This document shows positions 52,372-60,691 of a stretch of DNA of 60,691 nt, piece after piece (within the stretch, counting starts at the first letter, position 1; the number at the start of each line of letters is the position of its first letter). The notes under the pieces are model-generated. The model worked only from the letters and a program-made list of their open reading frames with translations, searched no databases and was not told the DNA's origin. The position numbers and the translations under genes were made by a program. Source of the DNA: Dichotomicrobium sp964540795 (lineage in GTDB: Bacteria > Pseudomonadota > Alphaproteobacteria > Rhizobiales > Rhodomicrobiaceae); the NCBI GenBank assembly GCA_964540795.1, contig CAZINX010000013.1, forward strand, positions 1-60,691, in the 5' to 3' direction.

Positions 52372-54025
52372 AAGCCCGCGCGAAGCGCTTGAACTTGATC
52401 CGGTGCGGCTCGACCGCCGCATCGCCCAGCCGGCGCCGCTTGTCCTCCTCGTAATCGGCGAAGTTCCCCTCGAACCACTCCACATGGCTGTCGCCCTCAA
52501 ACGCCAGCATGTGCGTCGCGATCCGGTCGAGGAAGAAGCGATCATGGCTGATCACCATCGCGCATCCGGCGAAATCCTCCAGCGCGGCCTCCAGCGCCGA
52601 CAGCGTCTCCACGTCGAGGTCGTTGGTCGGCTCGTCAAGCAGCAGGAAATTCGCACCCTCCTTCAGCATCTTGGCGAGGTGCACGCGGTTGCGCTCGCCG
52701 CCCGATAGCTGGCCGACCTTCTTCTGCTGGTCGCCGCCGCGGAAGTTGAACCAGCCGACATAGGCGCGGCTGGCCACCTCGCGCTTGCCGAGCTGGATGA
52801 CGTCGTTGCCGCCGGAAATCTCCTCCCAGACGGTCTTGTTCGGATCGAGCGCGTCGCGCGACTGGTCCACATAACCGAGCTGGACCGTGTCGCCGAGGCG
52901 CAGGGACCCGCCGTCCGGCTCTTCCTGCCCGGTAATCATGCGGAACAGCGTCGTCTTGCCCGCGCCGTTCGGCCCGATCACGCCGACGATGCCGCCGGCC
53001 GGCAGCTTGAAGCTGAGATCATCGATCAGCAACTCGTCGCCGAAGCCCTTGGTCAGCCCGTCGGCCTCCAGCACGTTGCCGCCCAGTCGCGGCCCCGGCG
53101 GGATGGTGATGTGCGCGCGGCCCACCTTGTCGTTGCCCGCCTGCTGGGCGAGTTCCTCATAGGCCTTGATACGCGCCTTGGACTTCGCCTGCCGCGCCTT
53201 GGGGCTCGCCTGAATCCATTCAAGCTCGCGCGAGAGCGTGCGCTTGCGCGCCTCCTCCTCGCGGCCCTCGACCTCCATGCGCTTTTGCTTCTGCTCCAGC
53301 CAGGAGGAATAGTTGCCCTGGTACGGGATGCCCTTGCCCCGGTCGAGTTCGAGGATCCAGCCCGTCACGTTGTCGAGGAAGTAGCGGTCATGGGTAACGA
53401 GCACGACGGTGCCCGAATAGTCGCGCAGGAATTTCTCCAGCCACGCCACCGTCTCGGCGTCGAGGTGGTTGGTCGGCTCGTCGAGCAGGATCATGTCCGG
53501 CTTTGACAGCAGCAGCTTGCAAAGCGCCACGCGCCGGCGCTCGCCGCCCGACAGCGCGGAGACGCCGGCCTCGGATGGCGGGCAGCGCAGCGCGTCCATC
53601 GCCTGTTCCACCTGCGCGTCGAGGTCCCACAGGTCCAGCCGGTCGATCTCGTCCTGGAGCGCGGCCATCTCGTCGGCCGTCTCGTCGGAATAGTCCATCG
53701 CCAGCTCGTTGAAGCGGTCGAGCTTGGCCTTCTTGTCAGCGACGCCTTCCATGACGTTGCCCATCACGTCCTTTGTCTCGTCGAGCTGCGGCTCCTGCGG
53801 CAGATACCCGACGCGCACGCCGTCCGCGGCCCAGGCCTCGCCGTTAAACTCGGTATCGAGGCCCGCCATGATGCGCAGAAGCGTGGATTTGCCCGCGCCG
53901 TTGACGCCGACGACGCCGATCTTCGCGCCGGGCAGGAAGGATAGCGAGACGTTGTTCAGGACGGTCTTGCCGCCGGGATAGCTCTTCGACAGGCCGTTGA
54001 GCACATAGACATACTGTTGCGCCAT
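52370..54025 (-). CDS. ettA: Energy-dependent translational throttle protein EttA
   Basis: EttA is an ABC-F ATPase that binds the ribosomal E site and gates the first steps of elongation according to ATP/ADP ratio. The 551-residue protein has two ABC domains: GVNGAGKSTLLR / LSGGERRRVALCKLL / LLDEPTNHLD and GPNGAGKTTLFR / LSGGERNRVHLAKML / LLDEPTNDLD, joined by a charged linker (EGREEEARKRTLSRELEWIQ). No membrane domain, as expected. I start at ATG 54025 (MAQQYVYVLNG); the frame extends further but without similarity. The AT-rich cassette separates it from lepA. Confidence 0.96.
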   Translation of the reverse strand: MAQQYVYVLNGLSKSYPGGKTVLNNVSLSFLPGAKIGVVGVNGAGKSTLLRIMAGLDTEFNGEAWAADGVRVGYLPQEPQLDETKDVMGNVMEGVADKKAKLDRFNELAMDYSDETADEMAALQDEIDRLDLWDLDAQVEQAMDALRCPPSEAGVSALSGGERRRVALCKLLLSKPDMILLDEPTNHLDAETVAWLEKFLRDYSGTVVLVTHDRYFLDNVTGWILELDRGKGIPYQGNYSSWLEQKQKRMEVEGREEEARKRTLSRELEWIQASPKARQAKSKARIKAYEELAQQAGNDKVGRAHITIPPGPRLGGNVLEADGLTKGFGDELLIDDLSFKLPAGGIVGVIGPNGAGKTTLFRMITGQEEPDGGSLRLGDTVQLGYVDQSRDALDPNKTVWEEISGGNDVIQLGKREVASRAYVGWFNFRGGDQQKKVGQLSGGERNRVHLAKMLKEGANFLLLDEPTNDLDVETLSALEAALEDFAGCAMVISHDRFFLDRIATHMLAFEGDSHVEWFEGNFADYEEDKRRRLGDAAVEPHRIKFKRFARA

Positions 54026-54122
54026 GAGCGTATAATGTCTCCGCTTGCGTGAGTTCTGATTGAATCGGCGATATAGCACGCGGGCGCGCATTATCGCCAG
54101 TCGTGCTTGCCGTCATCGCCGG

Positions 54123-57100
54123 TTATTCGGCCGCCAGGCCCGGCACGCGCACCTGTGCGATGGCGGCGCGCAGCGCGGCGGGCTTCACGGGCTTGCGCAA
54201 CAGGCGGTAGCCGGCCGCGCGCACCTCGTCCTGAACTTCGGGCGAGCGGTCCGCAGTGACGATCACCCCGGCAATTTCGCGGTCCAGGCTGCGCGACAGC
54301 GCGACGATCGCTTCGCAGCCCGAGCCGTCGTTCAGGTGGTAATCCGCAATCACGATATGGGGCGTGATGTTCTGCGCGTGAAGCGCAACGGCCGCCTCAT
54401 TCGCATCGAGCGCCGTGACGACCTCGCAGCCCCAGCTTGTCAGCAGCACGTCCATACCTTCGAGAATCGCTGCCTCGTTGTCGATGCACAGCACGCGCAC
54501 GCCCTGCATGTCCCCGATCTGGCGCGGCGGCTCGGCGGCCGGGCGCGCGCGGACCACGTCGGCGTCAGCGACCGGCACCGTGACCGAGAACACCGAGCCG
54601 CGGCCCGGATGCGATTTCAGTTTGATCGGGTGGGAGAGCACCCGGCCCATGCGCTCGACGATCGACAGGCCCAGCCCAAGCCCCTGCACGGTCGCGGCGT
54701 GCTGGTCGAGCCGCAGGAACTCCTTGAAGACAAGCGACTGCTGCGCGATCGGGATGCCCGGGCCGGTGTCATGCACCTCCAGGCGCACCGTTTCCCCGTC
54801 GCGCCGGCAGCCAACCAGCACGCGGCCGTGTTCGGTGTATTTGATCGCGTTGGAAAGCAGGTTTTGCAGGATGCGCCGCAAAAGCCGCGCGTCCGACCTC
54901 ACCCACAGCGTCGAAGGCATGATGACCAGCTTCAGCCCTCGTTCCTCGGCCAGCGGCGCGAATTCGAGCTGAAGCTGCTTGAGCACGTCGTGGACCGAGA
55001 CCGCGCCGAATTCCGGCCGCAGCGCGCCGGTGTCGAGCCGGGAGATATCAAGCAGCGTGTTGAGGATGTCCTCCACGGCTGTCAGCGCCGCGTCGATGTT
55101 GCCGGCCAGCCGTCCGGAGTCGCCGTGCATGTCGCGCTCAACGAGGCTGGTCGCATAAAGCCGCGCGGCGTTCAGCGGCTGCAGGATGTCGTGGCTCGCC
55201 GCGGCGAGGAAGCGCGTCTTGTCGAGATTGGCCTCGTCGGCGCGCGCCTTGGCCTCCTTGAGCGCCTCGTTCAGCTTGGTCAGTTCGGCGGTGCGCGCCT
55301 TCACACGATGCTCAAGCTCGGCCTTGGAGCGCTCCAGCGCCTCGGCCGCCGCCACGCGATCGGAGATGTCGGTCATAGAGGTGACGATGCCGCCCTGGGG
55401 CATGGCGTTCGTGCGCACCTCGATCACGCGCTGGTCGCTGTGCAGCCGCTCCTGGAAGGTCTCCATCGTCACGACGAAGCGCTTGAGCCGGTCCGCGACG
55501 ATGCTTTCGGTTTCGCCGGGGCCGAGGTCGCCGGATTGCGCCATCACCCGCACGATCTGGTCGAGCGGCACGCCGACCTGCCCGACCTCGGGCGGCAGGC
55601 CCAGCACCTCGCGGAACTGCCGGTTCCAGCAGATAAGCCGCATGTCCTTGTCGAACACGGCGATGCCCTGGCGCACCTGGTCGAGCGCCTGCTGCAGCAG
55701 ATCGCGATTGTACTGGATCGCCTCGGACGCATCGTCGAGCAGCTTCAGGGCGGAGGTGTTGCCCACGTCGTGCCGGCGCAGCGCCAGCGAAAACACCAGC
55801 CGCGAGGAGGCCGCGCCGATCGCGCTGGCCAGCAGCTTTTCGGAATACCGCACCCAGTGGATGTCGGCCACGGTTTCCTCGGACAGCGGCGCGCCGCGTC
55901 GCCGGGCGTAGTCCTCGAAGCAGCGCGTCGTGCGCTCGTCGCCCAGATAGCGCGCCACCGTGGCGTGCAGGTCCGCGACCTTCACCTTCTCGCGCCATGG
56001 CCGCAGGCCGTGCGCCGGCGCGCTGGGGCGCTCGTCGATGAAGCGGGTCGCCTGCAGGCGCTCGATCGGCTCCGGCGGGCGCAAAAGCGAGATCGACACA
56101 TAAGCGATGACGTTGAAGATCAGGCTCCAGAACACGCCGTGGGTGAGCGGCTCGAAGCTCATGTTGAACAGCATTTGCGGCCGCAGGAGGCTGATCCCGA
56201 ACGGGCCGCTTTCGATCAGCTCCGGCCCGATGACGCCAGCCTTGGCGAGGAAGGGGAGCAGCAGCGTGTAGGACCACACCAGAAAGCCCGCGAAGATGCC
56301 CGCGAGCGCCCCGCGCGCCGTCGCCCCGCGCCACATCAGCCCCCCGAAGAAGGCGGGGGCAAGCTGCGCAATCGCCGCAAACGACAACAGGCCGATATCC
56401 GCCAGCCCGGATGAGCCGCCGATCATGCGGTAGAACACGTAGGTCAACAGCATGATCGCGAAGATCGCGCCGCGCCGGATGTGGAGCAGCACCCGGCCCA
56501 TGTCCCGCCGGTCGAACACCGTGATCTTGCGCCGCTGAAGGATCAGCGGGACGATCAGGTCGTTGCAGATCATGATCGACAGCGCGACCGAGGCGACGAT
56601 GACCATGGCGGTCGCCGCCGAAAGCCCGCCGACGAAGGCGATCATGGCGACGGTGTTCGCGCCCTCCGAGAGCGGCAGCGACAGCAGATACATGTCGGCG
56701 TTGGTATTGCCCGGCCCGAAGGTGAGCAGCCCGGCGATGGCGACCGGCACGACGAACAGGTTTATCAGCACCAGATAAAGCGGGAACAGCCAGACGGCGC
56801 GGTTCACCTCGTTCGGCGTGTTGTTCTCCACGACCATGACGTGGAACTGGCGCGGCAGCAGAATGATGCACACCGCGCTCAGCAGCGTGATGGTCATCCA
56901 TGCGCCGCCGTTGAACCCCCGGCTGAACAACTCCGAGACCTGCGGGTCGGAGGCCGCGCGGTCGAGCAGGGGGCCGAGACCGCCCATCATCGCGAAAGTG
57001 ATGTAGGCGCCGGCGATGATGAAGGCGACGAGCTTGACGACCGACTCCATCGCGATCGCCAGCATCAGCCCTTCCTGGTGCTCGGTGGCGTCGATGTGGC

Positions 57101-57647
57101 GGGTGCCGAACAGGATCGCGAATACGGCCATCAGCACGGCGATGATGAAGGCGATATCGACGTGGTCGGGCGGCCTGGCGCCGAGATTCAGCGGATTTTC
57201 GGGGCCGAGCATGGTCTTGACCGAGACCGAAACCGCTTCGAGCTGCAGCGACAGATAGGGCAGGGTGCCCATCACGATCAGCACGGTGACGACGGCGGCC
57301 AGCGGCGCGCTCTTGCCGTAGCGCGCGGACAGAAAGTCGGCGACCGAGGTGATGTTCTGGCTCTTGGCGATGCGGATGATGCGGCTGATCAGCGGCGCGC
57401 CGAGAATGAGCACGAGTATCGGGCCGACATACACGGGAAGGAAGTCCAGTCCGGTGCGCGCGGACAGGCCGATGCTGCCGAAGAAGGTCCATGAGGTGCA
57501 GTAGACGGCCAGCGACAGCGCGTAGATCGTCGGGCGATCGCGCCGGGCCGGCCGTTTCGCGGCCAGATGGTCGCCGTAGTAGGCAACCGCGAACAGGATG
57601 CCCAGATAGATGGTGGCGGCGGCGACGATGATCCAGCCGTCGAACAT
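54123..57647 (-). CDS. SSS-transporter/hybrid sensor histidine kinase
   Basis: A 1174-residue inner-membrane protein. The first 500 residues are a sodium:solute symporter domain with about 13 helices (YCTSWTFFGSIGLSARTG, ITSVADFLSARYGKS). A PAS region follows near 630-750, then the HisKA box with His in AASHDILQPLNAARL (about residue 820), a HATPase domain, and a receiver with Asp in VIADYHLNDGSG (about 1100). CbrA- and CrbS-like sensors use this design to sense a transported nutrient. The kinase type with SHDxLQPLNAA resembles NahK/ErcS. No response regulator gene is adjacent. A palindromic repeat pair lies upstream. Confidence 0.92.
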   Translation of the reverse strand: MFDGWIIVAAATIYLGILFAVAYYGDHLAAKRPARRDRPTIYALSLAVYCTSWTFFGSIGLSARTGLDFLPVYVGPILVLILGAPLISRIIRIAKSQNITSVADFLSARYGKSAPLAAVVTVLIVMGTLPYLSLQLEAVSVSVKTMLGPENPLNLGARPPDHVDIAFIIAVLMAVFAILFGTRHIDATEHQEGLMLAIAMESVVKLVAFIIAGAYITFAMMGGLGPLLDRAASDPQVSELFSRGFNGGAWMTITLLSAVCIILLPRQFHVMVVENNTPNEVNRAVWLFPLYLVLINLFVVPVAIAGLLTFGPGNTNADMYLLSLPLSEGANTVAMIAFVGGLSAATAMVIVASVALSIMICNDLIVPLILQRRKITVFDRRDMGRVLLHIRRGAIFAIMLLTYVFYRMIGGSSGLADIGLLSFAAIAQLAPAFFGGLMWRGATARGALAGIFAGFLVWSYTLLLPFLAKAGVIGPELIESGPFGISLLRPQMLFNMSFEPLTHGVFWSLIFNVIAYVSISLLRPPEPIERLQATRFIDERPSAPAHGLRPWREKVKVADLHATVARYLGDERTTRCFEDYARRRGAPLSEETVADIHWVRYSEKLLASAIGAASSRLVFSLALRRHDVGNTSALKLLDDASEAIQYNRDLLQQALDQVRQGIAVFDKDMRLICWNRQFREVLGLPPEVGQVGVPLDQIVRVMAQSGDLGPGETESIVADRLKRFVVTMETFQERLHSDQRVIEVRTNAMPQGGIVTSMTDISDRVAAAEALERSKAELEHRVKARTAELTKLNEALKEAKARADEANLDKTRFLAAASHDILQPLNAARLYATSLVERDMHGDSGRLAGNIDAALTAVEDILNTLLDISRLDTGALRPEFGAVSVHDVLKQLQLEFAPLAEERGLKLVIMPSTLWVRSDARLLRRILQNLLSNAIKYTEHGRVLVGCRRDGETVRLEVHDTGPGIPIAQQSLVFKEFLRLDQHAATVQGLGLGLSIVERMGRVLSHPIKLKSHPGRGSVFSVTVPVADADVVRARPAAEPPRQIGDMQGVRVLCIDNEAAILEGMDVLLTSWGCEVVTALDANEAAVALHAQNITPHIVIADYHLNDGSGCEAIVALSRSLDREIAGVIVTADRSPEVQDEVRAAGYRLLRKPVKPAALRAAIAQVRVPGLAAE

Positions 57648-57764
57648 GGCGGTTCCGGGTTGGGCGCGCCGCAAAAGCTGCTGCGCGCAGAGGCGCTTAC
57701 TGCCAGATCATAAGCTTACAGGGCCAGCCGCCGCCTTGAAAACACCGATTTTCCGGCGCCTGCG

Positions 57765-57841
57765 CTAGTGGTCCGATTCAGACATTTGCCTCCCGTCGCA
57801 GCACCTGCCCGAGCAAATGTCTGAATCATCAGGACCACTAG
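57765..57841. repeat. CTAGTGG-bounded palindromic element A
   Basis: The left arm, CTAGTGGTCC (57765-57774) plus GATTCAGACATTTG (57775-57788), pairs with the right arm CAAATGTCTGAATC (57814-57827) and GGACCACTAG (57832-57841), with a four-base ATCA bulge and a 25-base loop. Symmetric ends and length suggest a MITE-like or REP-like element. Part of it recurs at 30386-30413. Confidence 0.85.
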
Positions 57842-57854
57842 CAACTTGTTGAAT

Positions 57855-57933
57855 CTAGTGGAGCTTTTGAATTTGACATTTGATCGAGAGCCCGGCCGCA
57901 CACGGGACTCAAATGTCAAATTCGCTCCACTAG
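57855..57933. repeat. CTAGTGG-bounded palindromic element B
   Basis: Outer arms CTAGTGGAGC (57855-57864) and GCTCCACTAG (57924-57933), inner arms AATTTGACATTTGA (57870-57883) and TCAAATGTCAAATT (57909-57922), and a 25-base loop. The outer ends start like element A (CTAGTGG), but the inner sequence differs. The right end supplies the TAG stop of the SIMPL-domain gene on the minus strand. Confidence 0.85.
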
Positions 57934-58664
57934 CCCTGATCGGTCAGCGCCCAGACCACGCGAACGCGCACCTTGATCTCGGTCTCTCCGGCTTCGATGG
58001 GCACCTCGCCCTCGGCCTTTGCGGCCAGGGCGCGGAAGCGCGGCTCCGGCGCGCCGTCGCTGGCGACTTCCTCGATCCTGATGACTTCGCCGATGGCGGC
58101 GCCGGCGGCCTGAGCGTAAAGCTCGGCGCGTGCCCGGGCCGTCTCGATCGCCTGAACGCGGGCCTGGTCCATCAGTTCGTCCGGTTCGCTGACGGAGAAA
58201 CTGATGCCGCCGATCTGGTTGGAGCCGAAGCCGACGACCTTGTCGAGCACCTCGCCGAGCCGGCCGATTTCGCGCACGGTGATGCGGATAGAGTTGACGA
58301 CGCGGTACCCGGAGATAACCGAGGGCTTGCCGTCGTCGAAGTGCTGATAGCGCGGGTGGACGGAGAAATTCGTCGTCTGAATGTCCTTGCTGGCGATGTC
58401 CTTTTCCTTCAGCGCCTCGATCACCTTGGCCATCGCGCCGTTGTTGTCGTCCATGGCGCTACGGGCGTTTTCAGCCTCGCTGACGACGCCGACAGTGATG
58501 TGCGCTGTATCGGGGCGGACGTTGACGCTGCCCGTGGCGCTGAGCGAGAGGGTGCGCTGTTCGGCGTCGACCGACTGCGCGGCGGCGCGCGACGGCCCGT
58601 TGACGGCGGCCGCGGCAAGCACCAGGGCGACAACGGCGAAAACGGCTGAACTGCGGGTGAACAT
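57930..58664 (-). CDS. SIMPL (DUF541) domain secreted protein
   Basis: A 244-residue protein with a signal peptide (FTRSSAVFAVVALVLAAAAV, then an AAA-type cleavage site). The SIMPL/DUF541 domain follows: LSLSATGSVNVRPDTAHITV, DIQTTNFSVHPRY, and KVVGFGSNQIGGISFSV, then a C-terminal RVRVVWAL. Relatives include periplasmic stress proteins such as E. coli YggE. I use ATG 58664; upstream extension to 58775 lacks a signal. The stop codon is the TAG at the end of palindromic element B, so insertion of that element may have trimmed the original C-terminus. Confidence 0.88.
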   Translation of the reverse strand: MFTRSSAVFAVVALVLAAAAVNGPSRAAAQSVDAEQRTLSLSATGSVNVRPDTAHITVGVVSEAENARSAMDDNNGAMAKVIEALKEKDIASKDIQTTNFSVHPRYQHFDDGKPSVISGYRVVNSIRITVREIGRLGEVLDKVVGFGSNQIGGISFSVSEPDELMDQARVQAIETARARAELYAQAAGAAIGEVIRIEEVASDGAPEPRFRALAAKAEGEVPIEAGETEIKVRVRVVWALTDQG

Positions 58665-58778
58665 GAGGGCCTTCCGTATTGACAATCTGTCTGTTGGAGC
58701 GCATCGCGCATTCGCCGGAACGATGCCGGAGCGCCCGTTGCGAAAAACGCTGTCTACGGTTAGCGCATAGGACAAAAT

Positions 58779-58787
58779 TGCTATAGA
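58779..58787 (+). promoter_or_regulatory. Candidate extended -10 promoter for the CAU tRNA
   Basis: TGCTATAGA at 58779-58787 looks like an extended -10 box (TGnTATAAT type). The tRNA begins 20 bases after it, which places the start of transcription about 12 bases before the mature 5' end. A matching -35 is poor (GTTAGC region). Confidence 0.4.
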
Positions 58788-58807
58788 GTCGAGCGCCTGC
58801 CGACACC

Positions 58808-58884
58808 GGGCCCGTAGCTCAACTGGTTAGAGCCGACGGCTCATAACCGTCTGGTTGCAGGTTCGAGTCCTGCCGGGCCCACCA
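58808..58884 (+). tRNA. tRNA with CAU anticodon (elongator Met or Ile2)
   Basis: A 77-base cloverleaf including encoded CCA. The acceptor stem is GGGCCCG (58808-58814) with CGGGCCC (58874-58880), discriminator A, then CCA. The anticodon stem GACGG/CCGTC holds the loop CTCATAA with anticodon CAT at 58842-58844; the T arm is GCAGG-TTCGAGT-CCTGC. It lacks the initiator features (mismatched first pair, three G-C pairs in the anticodon stem). Elongator tRNA-Met and lysidine-modified tRNA-Ile2 both use this gene-encoded anticodon, and I cannot separate them by eye. Confidence 0.93.
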
Positions 58885-58938
58885 TCAAAAATTGCGGTGA
58901 CATTCGGCTTTCAGGGGATAGGATTAGGCGAACCCATA

Positions 58939-59910
58939 TCAGGCTTTCGTGGTTGAAACTGCGCCCTCTGCGCGCAGCGCCTTGAGCGCCTGGCGGCACT
59001 CCGCCTTCCGCCCCGGCGGCATCTTGGGGAAGCGCACCCCCAACCCGTTGATCGCTTCGACGATGACCTGGCTAACCAGTGCGCGCATCAGCCACTTGTT
59101 GTCGGCGGGAATAACGTACCAGGGCGCCCACTCGGTGCTCGTCGCAGCGATCAACTCCTGGTAGGCGTGACGGTACTGGTCCCAGTGGGCGCGCTCATGC
59201 AGATCATCCGTCGAGAATTTCCAGCGTTTTTCGGGTTTCGTAAGACGCCTGATGAACCGCCTGCGCTGTTCATCCTTCGAGACGTTGAGAAAGAATTTCA
59301 GGATCACTGTACCATTCCGGCTCATATGGCGTTCGAGAGCGTTGATGTCCTCGAACCGCGCTGCCCAGAAATCGCTTCCATGCGGTGTCGCTGGCAGGCG
59401 CCGGGTCTGAACAAGTTCCGGGTGAACGCGCACCACCAGAACTTCTTCGTAGTATGACCGGTTGAAGATGCCGATCCGGCCGCGCTCGGGAACGTTCCGC
59501 CAGTAGCGCCAGAGGAAATTGTGGTCGAGTTCCTTGGCAGATGGCTTCTTGAAGCTGAAAACCTGGCAGCCCTGTGGATTGACGCCCTTCATGACGTGCT
59601 TGATCGTGCCATCCTTGCCCGCGGCGTCGAGGGCCTGAAAAATGATGAGAATCGAGAAGCGGTCAGCGGCGTAGAGCTTTTCCTGAGTCTTGATGAGCTG
59701 TTTGCGCTGCGCCTTGACATGGGCCTTGGCCCGCTTCTTGAGCGCCTTGCGGGAGAGTTCGCCGAAAGGCTCTGCGCCCTCCCATGACGTCTTGTGGGCG
59801 TCGAGGCTGAAGCGGCCATCGGTGCCCGCACTGACGCTGTCGATGAGATGAGGTGTGAGCATGACGTGTTCGGCCCAAAGGTCGCCCGGCCGCAACGGCG
59901 CGGCCGCCAT
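58939..59910 (-). CDS. ppk2: Polyphosphate kinase 2 family protein
   Basis: PPK2 enzymes phosphorylate nucleotides with polyphosphate (or the reverse). The 323-residue protein has Walker A DAAGKDGTIKHV in the block FQALDAAGKDGTIKHVMKG, the Walker B/lid segment IFNRSYYEEVLVVRVHPEL, and NVSKDEQRRRFIRRL. The extended N-terminus and HFPKMPPGRK-like tail fit the single-domain PPK2 group named polyphosphate:nucleotide phosphotransferase. Whether AMP, ADP or both are substrates cannot be read here. It is convergent with the tRNA gene and stands alone. Confidence 0.9.
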   Translation of the reverse strand: MAAAPLRPGDLWAEHVMLTPHLIDSVSAGTDGRFSLDAHKTSWEGAEPFGELSRKALKKRAKAHVKAQRKQLIKTQEKLYAADRFSILIIFQALDAAGKDGTIKHVMKGVNPQGCQVFSFKKPSAKELDHNFLWRYWRNVPERGRIGIFNRSYYEEVLVVRVHPELVQTRRLPATPHGSDFWAARFEDINALERHMSRNGTVILKFFLNVSKDEQRRRFIRRLTKPEKRWKFSTDDLHERAHWDQYRHAYQELIAATSTEWAPWYVIPADNKWLMRALVSQVIVEAINGLGVRFPKMPPGRKAECRQALKALRAEGAVSTTKA

Positions 59911-60015
59911 GCGGTTATCGTCCGCCTGGTTGGCCCCGGCGTCAACACGCCGAGGCGCGGAGCAAGCGATAGCCGCGCCGATGCCAAAGCCCTTTCATCC
60001 TGTGAGCGTCTTGCC

Positions 60016-60691
60016 TCACGCGTTGCCTTCTTCGCCGCCCCACAGGCGCTCGGCGATCATCGCGCGGGTGTTCGCGATGCCGTAAAGTTCCACGAATGAG
60101 CCGAAGCGCGGGCCTTGGCTCTGGCCCAGCAACACCTCGTAGAGCGCGCGGAACCAGTCGCGCAGCGGGTCGAATTCGTGCTTTTTGCCGATCTCGTAGA
60201 CCACCGCCTGAATGTCCTCGCCCGGCGTGCCCTCAGCCAGCTCGCCGAGGCGCTCGTAAAGCTCGGTGATCGCGGCGCGCTCGCGCTCATCCGGCGCGCG
60301 GAACTGCTTGGCTGGCGCGACAAAATCGCGGAAATAGGCAATCGCATAGCCCACCATCCGGTCAAGCTCGGGCGAATTCTCCGGGCTCGCGCCTGGCGCA
60401 TAGCGGCCAATGAAACCCCACAGCGTGTCCTTGTTGTCGGCGTTTGACGCGCTGACGAGGTTGAGCAGCAGCGAGAAGCTGATCGGCGCGTCGACGCGCG
60501 GCGGGTCGCCCAGATGAATATGCCAGACCGGGTTGGCGACCTTCTCTTTTGGCGTCTGGTCCGGGTATTTCGCCAGGAATGTCAGATATTCATCCACCGT
60601 CTTCGGGATGACGTCGAAATAGAGCTTCTTGGCCGCGCGCGGCTTCTGGAACATGAACATGCTCAGGCTCTCGGTCGAGGCGTAGGTCAGC
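60016..60691 (-). CDS. lysK: Class I lysyl-tRNA synthetase (C-terminal part, truncated by the window edge)
   Basis: About 224 C-terminal residues are visible, reading in from the right edge and ending at 60016. The segment YASTESLSMFMFQ followed by KPRAAKKLYFDVIPK, then TVDEYLTFLAKYP and HLGDPPRVDAPISFSLLLNL, is typical of class I LysRS, the archaeal-like form used by many alphaproteobacteria in place of class II LysS. The catalytic HIGH and KMSKS-like motifs lie upstream, outside the window. Since the frame continues to the last base, the internal ATG at 60660 is not the start. Confidence 0.92.
   Translation of the reverse strand, partial: LTYASTESLSMFMFQKPRAAKKLYFDVIPKTVDEYLTFLAKYPDQTPKEKVANPVWHIHLGDPPRVDAPISFSLLLNLVSASNADNKDTLWGFIGRYAPGASPENSPELDRMVGYAIAYFRDFVAPAKQFRAPDERERAAITELYERLGELAEGTPGEDIQAVVYEIGKKHEFDPLRDWFRALYEVLLGQSQGPRFGSFVELYGIANTRAMIAERLWGGEEGNA

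Noticed and set aside
54060..56414. Long plus-strand open frame (784 codons) opposite the sensor kinase gene
   Set aside because: It is antisense to a gene with clear symporter and kinase motifs; GC-rich codon bias creates long antisense frames, and the translated product is rich in His, Arg and Gln with no family-like pattern.

Overview
The window looks like a chromosomal segment of a GC-rich alphaproteobacterium, most likely of the order Hyphomicrobiales (Rhizobiales). Evidence is the gene order (glyA-nrdR-ribD-ribE-ribH-nusB; hisH-hisA-hisF-hisE-coaA; coxB-ctaD-ctaB-coxF-ctaG-ctaE; aroB-aroK divergent from a tiny membrane ORF and xerD), a class I lysyl-tRNA synthetase, BioMNY, DUF1489, an IalB-family protein, and a giant coiled-coil membrane protein resembling the growth-pole-ring proteins of polar-growing rhizobia. 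No rRNA, CRISPR array, phage or transposase gene was seen. Genus cannot be fixed from this sequence.

Layout. 1-1300: the 3' end of an unrecognised gene, a palindrome cluster, DUF4926 and DUF1489 genes, and a dispersed repeat. 1324-10263 (minus strand): an almost unbroken run glyA > nrdR > ribD > ribE > ribH > nusB > DUF2628 > hisH > hisA > hisF > hisE > coaA, joining riboflavin and one-carbon genes to the late histidine genes without the hisB I would expect beside DUF2628. 10392-16756: an IalB-family secreted protein, then the aa3-type cytochrome c oxidase operon with heme O synthase and copper assembly factors. 17045-18506: speD-speE (spermidine synthesis) behind a structured leader. 18567-22264: an EamA transporter, a second copy of the dispersed repeat, a D-2-hydroxyacid dehydrogenase-like flavoprotein and the Sua5/TsaC tRNA t6A enzyme.

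22393-28563 is a tightly coupled six-gene unit: an SLC13/TrkA-C anion permease, the biotin ECF transporter bioM-bioN-bioY, an acyl-CoA ligase and a thiolase homologue lacking one catalytic cysteine. 28986-39237: a RimB-RimK fusion, a CorC/HlyC protein, aroB, aroK, a 46-residue membrane protein, xerD, accA, a lipoprotein L,D-transpeptidase and a secreted TPR protein. 39261-49100: ispE, a ferredoxin reductase/ferredoxin pair, the 1172-residue growth-pole-ring-like protein, an orphan amino-acid-binding protein, metC, YrhK and NnrU.

49191-54025 holds lepA and ettA, two ribosome-associated translation factors, separated by a visibly AT-rich two-gene cassette (51103-52334, an unrecognised protein plus a DUF1828/DUF1829-type protein). 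This is the clearest horizontally acquired block and the best candidate for an undescribed system. 54123-60691: an SSS-transporter/hybrid histidine kinase, a pair of CTAGTGG-bounded palindromic elements, a SIMPL-domain protein, a CAU-anticodon tRNA, a PPK2 polyphosphate kinase and the C-terminal part of class I lysyl-tRNA synthetase running off the window.
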